Positions 31,196 through 41,976 are shown, counted from the stretch's first letter. The stretch: 64,000 nt of DNA from Isoptericola croceus (GCF_029382255.1 NZ_JARLLG010000003.1:248001-312000), one strand, 5' to 3'. Made by a program: numbers and translations. The notes: generated by a model from the letters alone, not told the origin.

Positions 31196-31966
31196 TCAGC
31201 GGACGGCGATGCCCGCCTCACGCATCGCCGACTTGACCTGGGCGATCGACAGCGCGCCGAAATGGAAGACGCTCGCCGCGAGCACCGCGTCCGCCCCTGC
31301 CTGCGCGGCGGCGACGAAGTGCTCCGGGGTGCCGGCGCCCCCCGAGGCGATGAGCGGGACCGACACCCGTCGACGCACCGCTGCGAGCATCTCGAGGTCG
31401 AAGCCCGCGGTCGTACCGTCGGCGTCCATCGAGTTGAGCAGGATCTCACCCGCCCCGAGGCCGGCGGCACGCTCGGCCCACTCGACCGCGTCGATCCCGG
31501 TGCCCCGTCGGCCCCCGTGGGTGGTGACCTCGTAGCCCGACGCGGTGGTGGTCCCGCCGGTCACCCGGCGGGCATCGACGGACAGTGTCAGCACCTGGTT
31601 GCCGAACCGTTCCGCGATCTCCGCGACCAGCTCGGGACGCGCGATCGCCGCAGTGTTCACCCCGACCTTGTCCGCTCCGGCCCGCAACAACCGGTCCACG
31701 TCGTCAGTGGTACGCACCCCGCCGCCGACGGTCAGCGGCACGAAGACCTGGTCCGCGGTGCGCCGCACCACGTCGACCATGGTCTCCCGCCCGGCCGAGG
31801 ACGCCGAGACGTCCAGGAACGTCACCTCGTCCGCTCCCTCGGCGTCGTACTTGTCTGCGAGCTCGACCGGGTCGCCGGCGTCGCGCAGGTTCGTGAAGTT
31901 CACGCCCTTGACGACGCGACCGGCGTCGACGTCCAAGCACGGGATCACCCGTACGGCCACGGTCAT
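31196..31966 (-). CDS. hisF: Imidazole glycerol phosphate synthase, cyclase subunit
   Basis: A 256-residue TIM barrel that joins ammonia from HisH to PRFAR. It starts [21 protein letters not shown] with catalytic Asp in CLDVD. The opposite catalytic Asp lies in [15 protein letters not shown], and the phosphate loops are VGGGVRT and [12 protein letters not shown] at 31966 is placed by the conserved N-terminus. It lies only 7 bp after the FKBP lipoprotein gene. HisH and hisA are not in the window. Confidence 0.95.
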   Translation of the reverse strand: MTVAVRVIPCLDVDAGRVVKGVNFTNLRDAGDPVELADKYDAEGADEVTFLDVSASSAGRETMVDVVRRTADQVFVPLTVGGGVRTTDDVDRLLRAGADKVGVNTAAIARPELVAEIAERFGNQVLTLSVDARRVTGGTTTASGYEVTTHGGRRGTGIDAVEWAERAAGLGAGEILLNSMDADGTTAGFDLEMLAAVRRRVSVPLIASGGAGTPEHFVAAAQAGADAVLAASVFHFGALSIAQVKSAMREAGIAVR

Positions 31967-31973
31967 GTGCTGG

Positions 31974-32957
31974 TCACCCTTCAGTGTTCTGGTCCTCGGT
32001 CGCCTCGGCGTCCCCGGCCGTCCCCTCCGGCGCATCGGCGTCGGGAGCCTCCTCGGTGACCTGGTATCTCGCGTCGAGGATGTCGACGACATAGACCAGC
32101 GTCTCCCCGGCGAGCTCGCTCCCGGTGCCACCGTATCCGAGCTGCGGCGGGACGACGAGCATGACCTGCGAGCCGACCGCCTGCTCCAGCAGGCCCTGGT
32201 CCCAGCCCTCGACGAGCCGGCCGATGCCGATCGTCGCCGACTGCGGAGCGACCCCGGGCGCCCAGCTCGAGTCCACGACCGACCCGTCGCTCCAGCGCAC
32301 CGCGACGTAACGGACGGTCACCACCTGCCCGATGTCGACCTGCGGCCCCGACCCGCGCACCAGCGGCTGCACGACGAGCTCACCCGGCGGATCGGTGTCG
32401 GGGACCCTGACGGACGGCGTGCCGTCCGGGTCACGCAGCACCTGCGGCTGCCCGTCCTGCGTCTCCACGGCGGTTCCCGAGGCCCGGGTGGGCAGCACGT
32501 CCACCACGAGCACCACCGGGACGTCACCGTCCTGCTCGACCACGAGAACCCGCGCCCCGACCCGCTTGCCCCGCAGCGACTCGTACAGGTTCTGCCCCAG
32601 GGACCGGGCGTCGAAGGTATACCAGGCCGGGGCGTCGAGATAGGTCGACGAGATGACGCTGCCGTCGCGGCCGTCCTCGGCGTACATGTGCAGCAGCACC
32701 GGGCCCCCGTCCTCCAACGGGTCGCCGGAGCCGGGCCGCAGCGTGCGCGAGCCCGACCGGACCACCTGATAGGGCTGCGGGTAGTCCACGACCGGCGGCT
32801 CACCCTCGGGGCCGGTCACCTCGACCGGGGCCTGCGAGGGCTCCGACGAGGGAGACAGCTCCTCGGTCAGGGGTGTCGAGCAGCCGGCCAGCGCAAGCAC
32901 GACGGCGGTCCCAGCACCGACGAGGGCGGTGGACAGGCGGGACGGTCGGGACAGCAC
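31974..32957 (-). CDS. Secreted lipoprotein with two FKBP-type domains
   Basis: A 327-residue predicted peptidyl-prolyl isomerase. The signal peptide ends in the lipobox LALAGC, so it should be lipid-anchored outside the membrane. The C-terminal FKBP domain (~residues 195-295) is well conserved ([47 protein letters not shown]). The middle (~60-170) looks like a second, degraded FKBP fold ending [10 protein letters not shown]. The tail is acidic. GTG at 32957 gives an ideal 26-residue signal peptide, and CAGACT 6 bp upstream would allow leaderless initiation. A GTG at 33002 is possible. Confidence 0.86.
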   Translation of the reverse strand: MLSRPSRLSTALVGAGTAVVLALAGCSTPLTEELSPSSEPSQAPVEVTGPEGEPPVVDYPQPYQVVRSGSRTLRPGSGDPLEDGGPVLLHMYAEDGRDGSVISSTYLDAPAWYTFDARSLGQNLYESLRGKRVGARVLVVEQDGDVPVVLVVDVLPTRASGTAVETQDGQPQVLRDPDGTPSVRVPDTDPPGELVVQPLVRGSGPQVDIGQVVTVRYVAVRWSDGSVVDSSWAPGVAPQSATIGIGRLVEGWDQGLLEQAVGSQVMLVVPPQLGYGGTGSELAGETLVYVVDILDARYQVTEEAPDADAPEGTAGDAEATEDQNTEG

Positions 32958-33033
32958 CGGGACAGTCTGCCACGGCGACCCGGTCCGTCCGTCTGGCTTC
33001 ACGCCATGGTCACGGGCTGCTCGAGAGGCCCTC

Positions 33034-34395
33034 TCACATGGACTCGATGAGCCGTTCGACCCGCTCGTCGACGTTGCGGAACGGGTCCTTGCACAGCACG
33101 GTGCGCTGCGCCTGGTCGTTGAGCTTCAGGTGGACCCAGTCGACCGTGTAGTCGCGCCTGGCCTCCTGCGCGGCACGCACGAAGTCGCCCCGCAGCTTCG
33201 CCCGGGTCGTCTGCGGCGGCACCGCGGTCGACTCGAACACCTCGAGATCCGTGACCACGCGATCGACCATCCCTCGCGCCGCGAGCAGGTTGTACAGGCC
33301 CTCGGTGCGCGAGATGTCGTGGTAGGCGAGGTCGAGCCGAGCGATCCGCGGGTCGTCGAGCGTGAGGTCGTGCTTGACCTGGTACCGCTCGATGAGCCGC
33401 TTCTTGATGACCCAGTCGAGCTCACGCTCCACCAGTCTCAGGTCGCCCGACTCCAGCGCCCGCAGCCCACGCTCCCACAGCTCGAGCACCTGCTTGACCT
33501 GCGGGGTCAGCTCGAGGTGGGTCTCCACGTGCTCACGCACCCGCTGGTAGTACTCGCCCTGGAGATCGACCGCGGTGGCCGAACGGCCGTTCGCCAGCTG
33601 GACAGGCTGCAGCCCCGACGAGTCGTGGCTGATCTCGCGGATGGCCCGGATGGGGTTCTCGAGCGTGAGGTCACGCACCGGTACGCCGGCCTCGACCAGC
33701 CGCAGCACGAGGTCGGTGGCCCCGACCTTCAGCATCGTCGTCGTCTCCGACATCGACGAGTCGCCGACGATCACGTGCAGCCTGCGGTAGTGCTCGGCGT
33801 CCGCGTGCGGCTCGTCCCGGGTGTTGATGATCGGGCGTGAGCGGGTCGTCGCGCTGGAGACCGCCTCCCAGATGTGGTCGGCACGCTGGGACAGGCAGTA
33901 CGTGGCACCGCGCGGGGTGGCGAGCACCTTTCCCGCCCCGGTGAGCACCTGCCGGGTGATGAGGAACGGCACCAGCACGTCGCTCAGGCGCGAGAAGTCG
34001 CCCTGGCGTCGCACGAGGTAGTTCTCGTGGCAGCCGTACGAGTTGCCGGCGGAGTCGGTGTTGTTCTTGAACAGGTGCACCTTGCCGGGCAGCCCCTCGT
34101 GCTCGAGGCGCTGCTGGGCGTCGGCGACGAGCCCCTCCAGGATGCGCTCTCCCCCGCGGTCGTAGGCGACGAGCTGACGCACGTCGTCGCACTCCGCCGT
34201 CGCGTACTCGGGGTGGGACCCGACGTCGAGGTACAGGCGCGACCCGTTGCGCAGGAACACGTTGGACGACCGACCCCACGCCACGACCTTGCGGAAGAGA
34301 TAGCGAGCCACCTCGTCCGCACTCAGGCCACGCCCGTCGTCTGCCGCGCACGTGACGCCGTACTCGGTCTCCAGGCCGAAGATCCGTCGCTCCAT
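33034..34395 (-). CDS. pafA: Pup--protein ligase
   Basis: A 453-residue ligase that joins the C-terminal Glu of Pup to lysines of target proteins, using [15 protein letters not shown] gives the Mg/ATP-binding Glu9, and [14 protein letters not shown] contains the catalytic Asp57. It continues with [18 protein letters not shown] and [10 protein letters not shown]. It is shorter than Dop and lacks Dop's extra loop, which separates the two paralogues. It lies 9 bp after prcA, completing the pup-prcB-prcA-pafA series. GAGGGGG precedes the ATG. Confidence 0.96.
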   Translation of the reverse strand: MERRIFGLETEYGVTCAADDGRGLSADEVARYLFRKVVAWGRSSNVFLRNGSRLYLDVGSHPEYATAECDDVRQLVAYDRGGERILEGLVADAQQRLEHEGLPGKVHLFKNNTDSAGNSYGCHENYLVRRQGDFSRLSDVLVPFLITRQVLTGAGKVLATPRGATYCLSQRADHIWEAVSSATTRSRPIINTRDEPHADAEHYRRLHVIVGDSSMSETTTMLKVGATDLVLRLVEAGVPVRDLTLENPIRAIREISHDSSGLQPVQLANGRSATAVDLQGEYYQRVREHVETHLELTPQVKQVLELWERGLRALESGDLRLVERELDWVIKKRLIERYQVKHDLTLDDPRIARLDLAYHDISRTEGLYNLLAARGMVDRVVTDLEVFESTAVPPQTTRAKLRGDFVRAAQEARRDYTVDWVHLKLNDQAQRTVLCKDPFRNVDERVERLIESM

Positions 34396-34404
34396 GGTGC
34401 CCCC

Positions 34405-35127
34405 TCAGTCCTCGCCGTCGGCCAGCAGGTCGGCCAGCACAGCACCGTGCAGGCGTCGGAAGGCTCGCCGGGGCCGGTCGCGTTCCAGCACCGCGACCTC
34501 GAGCCCGGCGGCATCGATGGACCGCTCCGCCCCGTCCGCCGCGACCGACCCGTCCGCGGTCACCGCGCCGAGCGTGCGCACCGCGAGACGGAGCACCTCA
34601 CCGAGCTCCATGTCCTCGTGCCACGCCTCGCGCAGACGCGCGGTGAGCTGCTCGGCCTGGCCGCCCATGACGACGAACCCGTGCTCGTCCGCGACCGAAC
34701 CGTCGTACGACAGCCGGTAGATCTGGTCGCGCGCCGTGGAGGCACCGACCTCGGCCACGACGAGCTCGACCTCCAGCGGCTTCGACTCGGTCGTGAAGAC
34801 GGTCCCGAGGGTCTGGGCGTAGGCGTTCGCGAGGCCCCGTGCCGTCACGTCCGCACGGTCGTAGGAGTAGCCGCGCAGGTCCGCGTACCGCACACCGGCA
34901 ACCCGGAGGTTCTCGAACTCGTTGTACTTGCCGACCGCCGCGAAGGCGATGCGGTCGTAGATCTCCGAGATCTTGTGCAGTGCGCGAGACGGGTTCTCGG
35001 TCGCGAAGGCGATACCGCCCGCGTAGGCGAGCACGACGACGGAGCGGCCCCGGCCGATCCCCTTGCGCGCGAAGTCCGCGCGATCCTTCATCAGCTGCTC
35101 GGGCGAGACGTAGAACGGCATGCTCAT
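34405..35127 (-). CDS. prcA: Proteasome subunit alpha
   Basis: A 240-residue non-catalytic ring subunit of the 20S proteasome. It begins [27 protein letters not shown], the family N-terminus that gates the pore. Further blocks are [34 protein letters not shown] and VELVVAEVG. The C-terminus ends in [12 protein letters not shown] at 35127 overlaps the prcB stop by 4 bp (ATGA), so alpha and beta subunits are made in step. Confidence 0.96.
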   Translation of the reverse strand: MSMPFYVSPEQLMKDRADFARKGIGRGRSVVVLAYAGGIAFATENPSRALHKISEIYDRIAFAAVGKYNEFENLRVAGVRYADLRGYSYDRADVTARGLANAYAQTLGTVFTTESKPLEVELVVAEVGASTARDQIYRLSYDGSVADEHGFVVMGGQAEQLTARLREAWHEDMELGEVLRLAVRTLGAVTADGSVAADGAERSIDAAGLEVAVLERDRPRRAFRRLHGAVLADLLADGED

Positions 35128-35975
35128 GCGCGCCGGCTCCCTTCGCTGCGCTCGGCGACGATCCGACCGACGATCGCCGCGAGATCGTCGTCTGCGACCC
35201 TGCGGTAGCCGTCCGCGGTCACCGTGGCCACCACGGGCCAGATCTTGCGGACCGTGTCCGGCCCGCCGGTCGCGCTGTCGTCGTCGGCTGCGTCGAAGAG
35301 TGCCTCCACAGCGACGGCGACGGCACCCTCGGAGTCCAGGCCCGTGCGCCACAGCTTCTTCAGGGCGCCGCGGGCGAACACCGAGCCGGAACCCACCGAG
35401 TGGTGCTCCCGCTCCTCGTACCGGCCACCGGTGACGTCGAAGCTGAAGATGCGCCCGGACTCCCGTTCCCGGTCGTAGCCACCGAAGAGCGGCACGACGG
35501 CCAGTCCTTGGAGAGCCATCGGCAGGTTGCCGCGGATCATGGTCGCCAGACGGTTCGCCTTGCCGTCCAACGACAGCAACGACCCCTCGATCTTCTCGTA
35601 GTGCTCGAGCTCGAGCTGGAACAACCGCACGAGCTCGACCGCGATGCCGGCCGACCCGGCGATCCCCACCGCGGAGTACTCGTCGGCCGGGAAGACCTTC
35701 TCGATCTCCCGGCTCGCGATCATGTTGCCCATCGTGGCCCGGCGGTCACCTGCCAGCACCACACCCCGGCCGCCGTCCTGGGTGCCGAAGGTCAGCGCGA
35801 CGATCGTCGTGGCGTGCGGCGCGAGATCCGTCGTCGGCAGGGTGCCGGGGGTCGAACGGTTGCCCGGCAGCAGCTCCGGTGCGTGCGCCGCCAGGAAGTC
35901 CACGAACGAGCTCGACCCAGGACGCAGGAAGGCGTCCGGAAGCCGGCCCGAGGAATCAGCAGGAGTCATCGGCAC
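35124..35975 (-). CDS. prcB: Proteasome subunit beta precursor
   Basis: A 283-residue catalytic subunit. A ~55-residue propeptide precedes [11 protein letters not shown], so self-cleavage should expose Thr56 as the N-terminal nucleophile. The conserved [16 protein letters not shown] and [22 protein letters not shown] blocks are present. The GTG at 35975 directly abuts the pup stop codon (TGA then GTG, no spacing); an ATG at 35969 is an alternative. Either start leaves the propeptide intact. Confidence 0.96.
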   Translation of the reverse strand: MPMTPADSSGRLPDAFLRPGSSSFVDFLAAHAPELLPGNRSTPGTLPTTDLAPHATTIVALTFGTQDGGRGVVLAGDRRATMGNMIASREIEKVFPADEYSAVGIAGSAGIAVELVRLFQLELEHYEKIEGSLLSLDGKANRLATMIRGNLPMALQGLAVVPLFGGYDRERESGRIFSFDVTGGRYEEREHHSVGSGSVFARGALKKLWRTGLDSEGAVAVAVEALFDAADDDSATGGPDTVRKIWPVVATVTADGYRRVADDDLAAIVGRIVAERSEGSRRA

Positions 35976-36173
35976 TCACTGGCCGCCCTTCTGCACGAAA
36001 CCGCGCACGAACGACTCGGCGTTCGACTCGAGGACCTCGTCGATCTCCTCCAGCAGCGAGTCGACCTCCGCGTCACGCTCCGAGGTCTGCGGCGCCGCCG
36101 GTTCGGGTGCCTCCGCGTCGTCGTCGGGCGTCCGGTCGTCACGCTGCGGGTTGATGCGTTCCTGGCCAGCCAT
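35976..36173 (-). CDS. pup: Prokaryotic ubiquitin-like protein Pup
   Basis: A 65-residue, largely disordered tag protein. The central part, SLLEEIDEVLESNAESFVRGFVQKGGQ in two pieces of the family helix, binds the coiled coil of the ATPase Arc. The C-terminus GGQ must be deamidated by Dop to GGE before ligation. AAGGAGG sits 7 bp upstream of the ATG, the strongest ribosome-binding site in the locus, fitting a protein needed in quantity. A TAGGCT in the dop-pup gap could be its own -10 element. Confidence 0.97.
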   Translation of the reverse strand: MAGQERINPQRDDRTPDDDAEAPEPAAPQTSERDAEVDSLLEEIDEVLESNAESFVRGFVQKGGQ

Positions 36174-36247
36174 GGTCCGCCTCCTTCGTCGTTCCTGCGA
36201 GGTGTGGTCAGCCTATGCCGTGACGGGGACCGCGCGCGCCGCGCGGC

Positions 36248-37870
36248 TCACGTGTCGCCCCGCAGCCCTTCCAGCAGCGTCGCAGCATCAGGGCTCGCGT
36301 CCAGCAACGCCCCGATGTGCGACGCCGTCCCCCGCAAGGGATCCAGCATCGGCACCCGCTGCAGGGACGCGGCGCCCGGTACGTCGAAGATCACCGAGTC
36401 CCAGCTCGCCGCGGAGATCTCGTCCGGGTAGCGCTCCATGACCTCGCCACGGAACCAGGCCCGGGTGTCCGACGGCGGGTGGTGCACGGCACGTGCCACC
36501 TCCTCCTCGGTGACCAACCGTTCGACGGCGTCCGCCGCGACCAACCGGTGGTAGATGCCGCGCTCGGGTCGCACGTCGGACCACTGCAGGTCCATGGCGT
36601 GCAGCCGCGGGTGGTCCCACGCGAGGCCGTCGCGGGTGCGCAGACGGTCCAGGAGCCGGAGCTTGGCCACCCACTCGACCTCTCGTGCGCAGCTGGTCGG
36701 GTCCGCGCCCAGCCGCCCCACGACGGAGCGCCAGCGGGCGACCACCTCCTCGGAGCCCGCGTCCGAGCCGAGCGCGGCCAGCGACCGGGCCACCACGTCG
36801 GCGTACCGCTCCTGGATCTCCAGGGCGGTCGCCGTCGTGCCGTCGGCGAGCTCGAGCGGTGCGGACAGGCCGAGATCTCGCGAGACGCGGCGCACGTCGC
36901 CCACAGGGTCGGCGAGGCGCAGCGCCGCGAGGTCCCCCCGGACCTGCGCACCGGCGTCGGCGAGCTCCTCCAGGTGCTCCACCACCCACAGCACCAACGA
37001 CGTCGTGCCGAGCTTGAGGTAGGTGGCGACCTCGAGATGGTTGGCGTCGCCGAGGATCAGGTGCAGCCGGCGCCACCGCGTGCGGTCGGCGTGCGGCTCG
37101 TCACGGGTGTTGACGATGGGGCGCCGCAGCGTCGTCTCGAGCCCGACCTCCGCCTCCATGTAGTCGGCGCGCTGGGAGAGCTGGAACCCGGGCTCCTCGC
37201 CCGACTGGCCGAGACCGACCCGGCCGGAACCGGTGAACACCTGCCTGGTCACCAGGAACGGCGTCAGCAGCTCGACGAGGGTGCCGAACCCCAGATGCCG
37301 GTCGACGAGGTAGTTCTCGTGGGTGCCGTAGCTGGCGCCCTTGCCGTCGACGTTGTTCTTGTACAGCGCGACCTCGGACCCCGGTACCTGGGCGAGGCGT
37401 CGGGCCGCGGCAAGCATCACCCGCTCCCCCGCGACGTCCCACAGGACGGCGTCGCGGGGGTTGGTGACCTCCGGCGAGGAGTACTCCGGGTGGGCGTGGT
37501 CGACGTAGAGGCGCGCGCCGTTCGTCAGGATGCAGTTCGCCGCGCTCGGGTCGTCGTACTCCTCGGACTCGGGGCGCTCCAGACGCTCGGTGCCTGAGGT
37601 CGGCCCGGACGGCGCCGGCGCCTCGGGGTCGTCCGTGAGCAAGGAGGGGTGGGCCGAGGCTCGCTGCAGGTGGAAGCCCCGGGCGTCCGCGAGAGGGTCC
37701 TCGTCGTCGTAGTCCCAGCGCGCCGGCGGGTGGCCAGGACGACCGTCCTGCACCGACGCCCGGTAGGTGGTGACCACCTGGGAGCTCATGAGCATCGGGT
37801 TCGCCATCGGGCGTCCCGGCGCCAGCACCCCGTACTCGGTCTCGATACCCATCACGCGTCGCACCGTCAC
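36248..37870 (-). CDS. dop: Pup deamidase/depupylase
   Basis: A 540-residue PafA paralogue that deamidates Pup and removes Pup from substrates. MGIETEYGV, RLYVDHAHPEYSSPEV, YKNNVDGKGASYGTHENYL and [10 protein letters not shown] match PafA motifs. The insertion at residues ~45-110 (Pro/Glu-rich, low conservation) is the Dop-loop region absent from PafA. GTG at 37870 is chosen because TAGGGT lies 7 bp upstream, a leaderless arrangement; inner GTGs and an ATG at 37852 would also work. It lies between arc and pup. Confidence 0.95.
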   Translation of the reverse strand: MTVRRVMGIETEYGVLAPGRPMANPMLMSSQVVTTYRASVQDGRPGHPPARWDYDDEDPLADARGFHLQRASAHPSLLTDDPEAPAPSGPTSGTERLERPESEEYDDPSAANCILTNGARLYVDHAHPEYSSPEVTNPRDAVLWDVAGERVMLAAARRLAQVPGSEVALYKNNVDGKGASYGTHENYLVDRHLGFGTLVELLTPFLVTRQVFTGSGRVGLGQSGEEPGFQLSQRADYMEAEVGLETTLRRPIVNTRDEPHADRTRWRRLHLILGDANHLEVATYLKLGTTSLVLWVVEHLEELADAGAQVRGDLAALRLADPVGDVRRVSRDLGLSAPLELADGTTATALEIQERYADVVARSLAALGSDAGSEEVVARWRSVVGRLGADPTSCAREVEWVAKLRLLDRLRTRDGLAWDHPRLHAMDLQWSDVRPERGIYHRLVAADAVERLVTEEEVARAVHHPPSDTRAWFRGEVMERYPDEISAASWDSVIFDVPGAASLQRVPMLDPLRGTASHIGALLDASPDAATLLEGLRGDT

Positions 37871-37877
37871 ACGACCC

Positions 37878-37883
37878 ACCCTA
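37878..37883 (-). promoter_or_regulatory. -10 hexamer for leaderless dop
   Basis: TAGGGT, 7 bp before the GTG at 37870. It implies that dop can be transcribed separately from arc, which ends 84 bp upstream of the start. Confidence 0.45.
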
Positions 37884-37954
37884 GGCGTCCGTACCCCCAC
37901 GATGCTCTCCCGTCCACCGACGCCCGCCCGGCGTCTGCGCAGGCGGGCGTGGCG

Positions 37955-39607
37955 TCAGAGGTACTGACCGGTCGAGCTCACCGTGTCGATCGTGCGCGGC
38001 GTCCCGCTCTCGCCCTTCTTCGAGACGATCGTGCGGATGAAGACGATGCGCTCGCCCTTCTTGCCGCTGATGCGCGCCCAGTCGTCCGGGTTCGTGGTGT
38101 TGGGCAGGTCCTCGTTCTCGTGGAACTCGTCCACGCACGCCGACAGCAGGTGCTCGACCCGGATGCCGCGGCTGCCCGTGGCCAGCAGGTCCTTGATCGC
38201 GGACTTCTTCGCGCGGTCGACGACGTTCTCGATCATCGCGCCGGAGTTGAAGTCCTTGAAGTACAGCGTCTCCTTGTCCCCGCTGGCGTACGTCACCTCG
38301 AGGAACTGGTTGTCCTCGTCCTCGGCGTACATCCGCTCCACCACCGAGCGGATCATCGCCTCGACAGCCTCTCTCCGGTCGCCACCGTGCTCGGCGATGT
38401 CGTCGTCGTTGATCGGCAGGTCCGCCGTGAGGTACTTGCCGAAGATCTCCGTGGCGCCCTCGGCGTCGGGCCGCTCGATCTTGATCTTCACGTCGAGCCG
38501 GCCGGGACGCAGGATGGCTGGATCGATCATGTCCTCGCGGTTCGAGGCACCGATCACGATGACGTTGTCCAGCCGCTCGACGCCGTCGATCTCGGCCAGC
38601 AGCTGCGGCACGATCGTGGTCTCTACGTCGGACGACAGACCGGTCCCGCGCGTGCGGAACAGCGACTCCATCTCGTCGAAGAACACCACGACGGGCATGC
38701 CCTGCGTGGCCTTCTCCCGGGCGCGGGCGAAGATCAGCCGGATGTGCCGCTCGGTCTCGCCGACGTACTTGTTGAGCAGCTCCGGACCCTTGACGTTGAG
38801 GAAGAAGCTCTTGGCGGTCGGGTCCCCGCCTCGCTCGTCCGCCACCATCTTCGCCAGCGATGCCGCCACCGCCTTGGCGATGAGGGTCTTGCCACAGCCG
38901 GGCGGGCCGTACAGCAGCACACCCTTGGGCGGGCGCAGGCCGTGCTCCCGGTAGAGGTCCGGGTGGGAGAACGGCAGCTCCACCGCGTCCCGGATCTGCT
39001 CGATCTGCGGGCCGAGCCCACCGATGTCCTCGTACGCGATGTCCGGGACCTCCTCGAGGACGAGCTCCTCGACCTCGGACTTGGGGATCACCTCGAACAC
39101 GAACCCGCTGCGCATGTCGACGGTCAGCGCGTCGCCCACCCGTAGAGGAGCGCCCAGGACGGAGCCGGCGAGGCGCACGACCCGCTCCTCGTCGGCTCGC
39201 CCGACGACCAGGACCCGCTCCGGGTCGAGGACCTCCTTGATCGTCACCAGCTCGCCGATGCGCTCGAACCCGCCGGCGGCGACCACGGTCATGGCCTCGT
39301 TCAGCTTGACCTCCTGGCCCGGTGCCAGCGTCTTGAGGTCCAGTCCCGGGCTCGCCTGCACGTGCATCTTGCGGCCGGACGACATGACGTCGACCGATCC
39401 GTCGTCGTGCGCGGCGAGGAAGATGGCGTAGGTGCCGGGCGGCTTGGCCAGGTCGTCGATCTGACTCTTCAGCTCGAGGATCTGCTCGCGCGCCGCGCGC
39501 AGCGCCTCGGCGAGCCGCTCGTTCTTCGCCGCGAGCAGCGCGAGCTGCGTCTCACGGCCCGACGGCGCGGGCTGGTTCGACTCCGGGCGGACAGGGTGTT
39601 CAGTCAT
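37955..39607 (-). CDS. arc: Proteasome-associated ATPase
   Basis: A 550-residue AAA+ unfoldase (ARC, called Mpa in mycobacteria) that feeds pupylated proteins into the 20S proteasome. The N-terminal coiled coil (~residues 15-58) binds Pup. Two OB-type domains follow, then the AAA domain with Walker A GPPGCGKT, Walker [11 protein letters not shown] and arginine finger region LRPGRLD. The last three residues, QYL, form the docking motif with penultimate Tyr. ATG at 39607 is the start. The 186-bp gap to trmI upstream presumably contains its promoter, but no convincing -35/-10 pair was found. Confidence 0.96.
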   Translation of the reverse strand: MTEHPVRPESNQPAPSGRETQLALLAAKNERLAEALRAAREQILELKSQIDDLAKPPGTYAIFLAAHDDGSVDVMSSGRKMHVQASPGLDLKTLAPGQEVKLNEAMTVVAAGGFERIGELVTIKEVLDPERVLVVGRADEERVVRLAGSVLGAPLRVGDALTVDMRSGFVFEVIPKSEVEELVLEEVPDIAYEDIGGLGPQIEQIRDAVELPFSHPDLYREHGLRPPKGVLLYGPPGCGKTLIAKAVAASLAKMVADERGGDPTAKSFFLNVKGPELLNKYVGETERHIRLIFARAREKATQGMPVVVFFDEMESLFRTRGTGLSSDVETTIVPQLLAEIDGVERLDNVIVIGASNREDMIDPAILRPGRLDVKIKIERPDAEGATEIFGKYLTADLPINDDDIAEHGGDRREAVEAMIRSVVERMYAEDEDNQFLEVTYASGDKETLYFKDFNSGAMIENVVDRAKKSAIKDLLATGSRGIRVEHLLSACVDEFHENEDLPNTTNPDDWARISGKKGERIVFIRTIVSKKGESGTPRTIDTVSSTGQYL

Positions 39608-39793
39608 CGCGTCCCCTCTCGTGCGGCACGGGCGGCGACCTCCACCGGCGAGGAGGTACCCCCGAGACACAGCACACTAAGGGTCAACACCCTGATCGTG
39701 TCGGTCATTTCACGGACCGGTCGCGGTACTTCACACGATCCAGACCTCGCCGTGACCCCCCTGTGACATGTGACGGCGCCGTCGCCGGCCGTC

Positions 39794-40777
39794 TCACTCC
39801 TCGGGAGCCTGCCCGACCTCGCGCCGGACACGCCGGACCTTCTTGTCGGAGACGGGGCGCTCGCCGAGGTCGGACTCGGTCCACTCGGCGTCGGTCGTGC
39901 CCGGGTACGCCCCCTTGGCCGGGCGCCGCTTGCGCTCGGGGGGCGCGACGCCGTCGGCGAGGCGCCGCGCAGTGATGAGGAAGCCGGTGTGACCGATCAT
40001 CCGGTGCTGCGGGCGCACGGCGAGGCCCTCGAGGTGCCAGCCCCGCACCATGGACTCCCACGCCGTCGGCTCGGCGAACCGGCCGTCGGCCCGCAGGTCC
40101 TCCGCGGTCCGCGACAGCTGGGTGGCGGTGGCGACGTAGCACACGAGCACGCCGCCGGGGACGAGCGCCCTCGCGACCGCGTCGACGTTCTCCCACGGGG
40201 CCAGCATGTCGAGCACCACCCGGTCGACGGTGCCCGGCTCGACCACGTCGGCGACCCGGTCGGCGAGGTCACCGACGTGCAGGTGCCAGGCCGGATGCTC
40301 CTGGCCGAAGAAGCTCTCGACGTTGCCGCGGGCGATCGCGGCGAAGTCCTCGCGTCGTTCGATCGAGTGCAGCTCACCGGCGTCGCCGACGGCACGCAGC
40401 AGCGAGAGAGTCAGCGCGCCCGAGCCGACCCCGGCCTCGACCACCCGCGCGCCCGGGAAGATGTCGGCCATCTGGACGATCTGCCCGGCGTCCTTCGGGT
40501 AGACGACGGCGGCGCCACGGGGCATCGAGAGCACGTAGTCGCTGAGCAGCGGTCGCAGCGCCAGGTACTCGATGCCGGCGGTGTTGGTCACCACCCAGCC
40601 CTCGGGCCGGCCGATGAGGTCCTCGTGGCGGAAGTAACCCTTGTGGGTGTGGAACGTCGCCCCTTCGGCGAGGGTGATCGTGTGCATCCGACCCTTGGGG
40701 TCGGTGAGCTGGACCTTGTCGCCGACGCGCAGCGGTCCGCGCCGCTCGTCGGCGCCGGTGGCGGCAGAAGAAGTCAC
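39794..40777 (-). CDS. trmI: tRNA (adenine-58-N1)-methyltransferase
   Basis: A 327-residue SAM-dependent enzyme making m1A58 in the T loop of tRNAs. The N-terminal beta domain (RVGDKVQLTDPKGRMHTITL, FHTHKGYFRHEDLIG) precedes the methyltransferase core (PKDAGQIVQMADIFPGARVVEAGVGSG in two blocks, VLDMLAPWENV). A basic C-terminal tail is present. GTG at 40777 follows TAGACT by 8 bp with no ribosome-binding site. It occupies the same place beside the proteasome genes as Rv2118c in Mycobacterium. Confidence 0.93.
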   Translation of the reverse strand: MTSSAATGADERRGPLRVGDKVQLTDPKGRMHTITLAEGATFHTHKGYFRHEDLIGRPEGWVVTNTAGIEYLALRPLLSDYVLSMPRGAAVVYPKDAGQIVQMADIFPGARVVEAGVGSGALTLSLLRAVGDAGELHSIERREDFAAIARGNVESFFGQEHPAWHLHVGDLADRVADVVEPGTVDRVVLDMLAPWENVDAVARALVPGGVLVCYVATATQLSRTAEDLRADGRFAEPTAWESMVRGWHLEGLAVRPQHRMIGHTGFLITARRLADGVAPPERKRRPAKGAYPGTTDAEWTESDLGERPVSDKKVRRVRREVGQAPEE

Positions 40778-40788
40778 GAGCGACGAGT

Positions 40789-41916
40789 CTACTGACCGCC
40801 CGGAGCACGCACCGCCGCGGCGACGCGGGCGACGTCGAGCACGCCGGTGACCCGGACGCCGTCGAGGACGGGCACCACACGCGACCCGCCCGACGACCTG
40901 GCCAGGTGCTGGAGCAGCTCCGGGCCGCCGTCGTCGGCCGCGACCGCCGAACCGGGCGCGAACGGCACGACGACGGCCTCCACCGGGGTGGTGCCGAGCT
41001 GGTCGGGGGGTATCGCGGCGGACGCGCGGGGATCCACCCAGCCGACGGGCGTGTGCCCGTCGACGACCACGACGACGACCCCGCCCCGGCCGGCGGCCGC
41101 CGTGCCGACGTCTGTGACGCTGGACCCTGCCGGGACGACGACGGCGGGTGTCGCCAGCGACCGGACGGTGAGACCCTCGAGCCGCTCGCGACGACGGCCG
41201 GTCCGCATGGCCTCGGTCGCCCCTGACCAGAGGAAAGCCCCGATGAGCGCCGCCCACATGACGGTGATCCAGGACGGCTGGCGCCCGCCGACCAACGGCC
41301 ACAGCAGCGCCCCGGCGACGACGCCCACGCCGACAGTGCGGCCGACCCAGCCGGCGGCGACGGTGCCGCGGGTGCGCGAGCCGGTCGCCGCCCAGATGGC
41401 GGACTCGAGCACCTGGCCGCCGTCGAGCGGGAGGCCCGGCAGGAGGTTGAAGACCCCGACGAACGCGTTGGAGAAGGCACCGGCGTACAGCAGCAGGGCC
41501 GGGATCGAGGCGGTCGTCTGCGCCTGGAAGCCGAACCAGAAGGCGACCGCGAGCGCGAGGTTGGTCAGGGGCCCGACGATGGCGACGAGGGCGGTGTCGG
41601 CGGGCCGGTGCGCACCGCCGGAGTACGCCGTGTGGCCGCCCCAGAGCGTCAGGGCGAGCTCGTCCACGCGGTGCCCGCGGGACCGCGCGACCAGCGCGTG
41701 CGCGACCTCGTGGCAGAAGACGGAGCCGAACAGCAGCAGCACGAACGCGAACGACACGACGAGCACGCCGGGCGTGTCCATGCCAGGGGCGAACGAGCGG
41801 ACGGTCGGGGCGAACAGGACGGTCAGGACGACGGCGGCGAGGAACCACGACGGCGTCACGAGCACGGGCGCGCCGGCGACGCGGCCGATCCGCCAGCCGG
41901 AGGAACGGGAAGGCAC
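40789..41916 (-). CDS. Site-2 protease family protein (M50) with CBS-like tail
   Basis: A 375-residue polytopic membrane metalloprotease. The zinc motif is HEVAH (His69, Glu70, His73), with the third ligand in NLLPGLPLDGG. The C-terminal ~130 residues form a CBS-domain pair-like region (LTVRSLATPAVVVPAG, VPVLDGVRVTGVLDV). Members cleave membrane-embedded regulators such as anti-sigma factors; the target here is unknown. GTG at 41916 follows TAGCCT by 6 bp. It lies 11 bp upstream of trmI's start, in the same direction. Confidence 0.88.
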   Translation of the reverse strand: MPSRSSGWRIGRVAGAPVLVTPSWFLAAVVLTVLFAPTVRSFAPGMDTPGVLVVSFAFVLLLFGSVFCHEVAHALVARSRGHRVDELALTLWGGHTAYSGGAHRPADTALVAIVGPLTNLALAVAFWFGFQAQTTASIPALLLYAGAFSNAFVGVFNLLPGLPLDGGQVLESAIWAATGSRTRGTVAAGWVGRTVGVGVVAGALLWPLVGGRQPSWITVMWAALIGAFLWSGATEAMRTGRRRERLEGLTVRSLATPAVVVPAGSSVTDVGTAAAGRGGVVVVVVDGHTPVGWVDPRASAAIPPDQLGTTPVEAVVVPFAPGSAVAADDGGPELLQHLARSSGGSRVVPVLDGVRVTGVLDVARVAAAVRAPGGQ

Positions 41917-41922
41917 CGGCCC

Positions 41923-41928
41923 AGGCTA
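41923..41928 (-). promoter_or_regulatory. -10 hexamer for leaderless M50 protease
   Basis: TAGCCT, 6 bp before the GTG at 41916; no Shine-Dalgarno sequence. Confidence 0.45.
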
Positions 41929-41976
41929 TCGGTGCGGGCCTGTGGACGGCGCGGGCTCGGTGTGGGCGGCCCGCCG

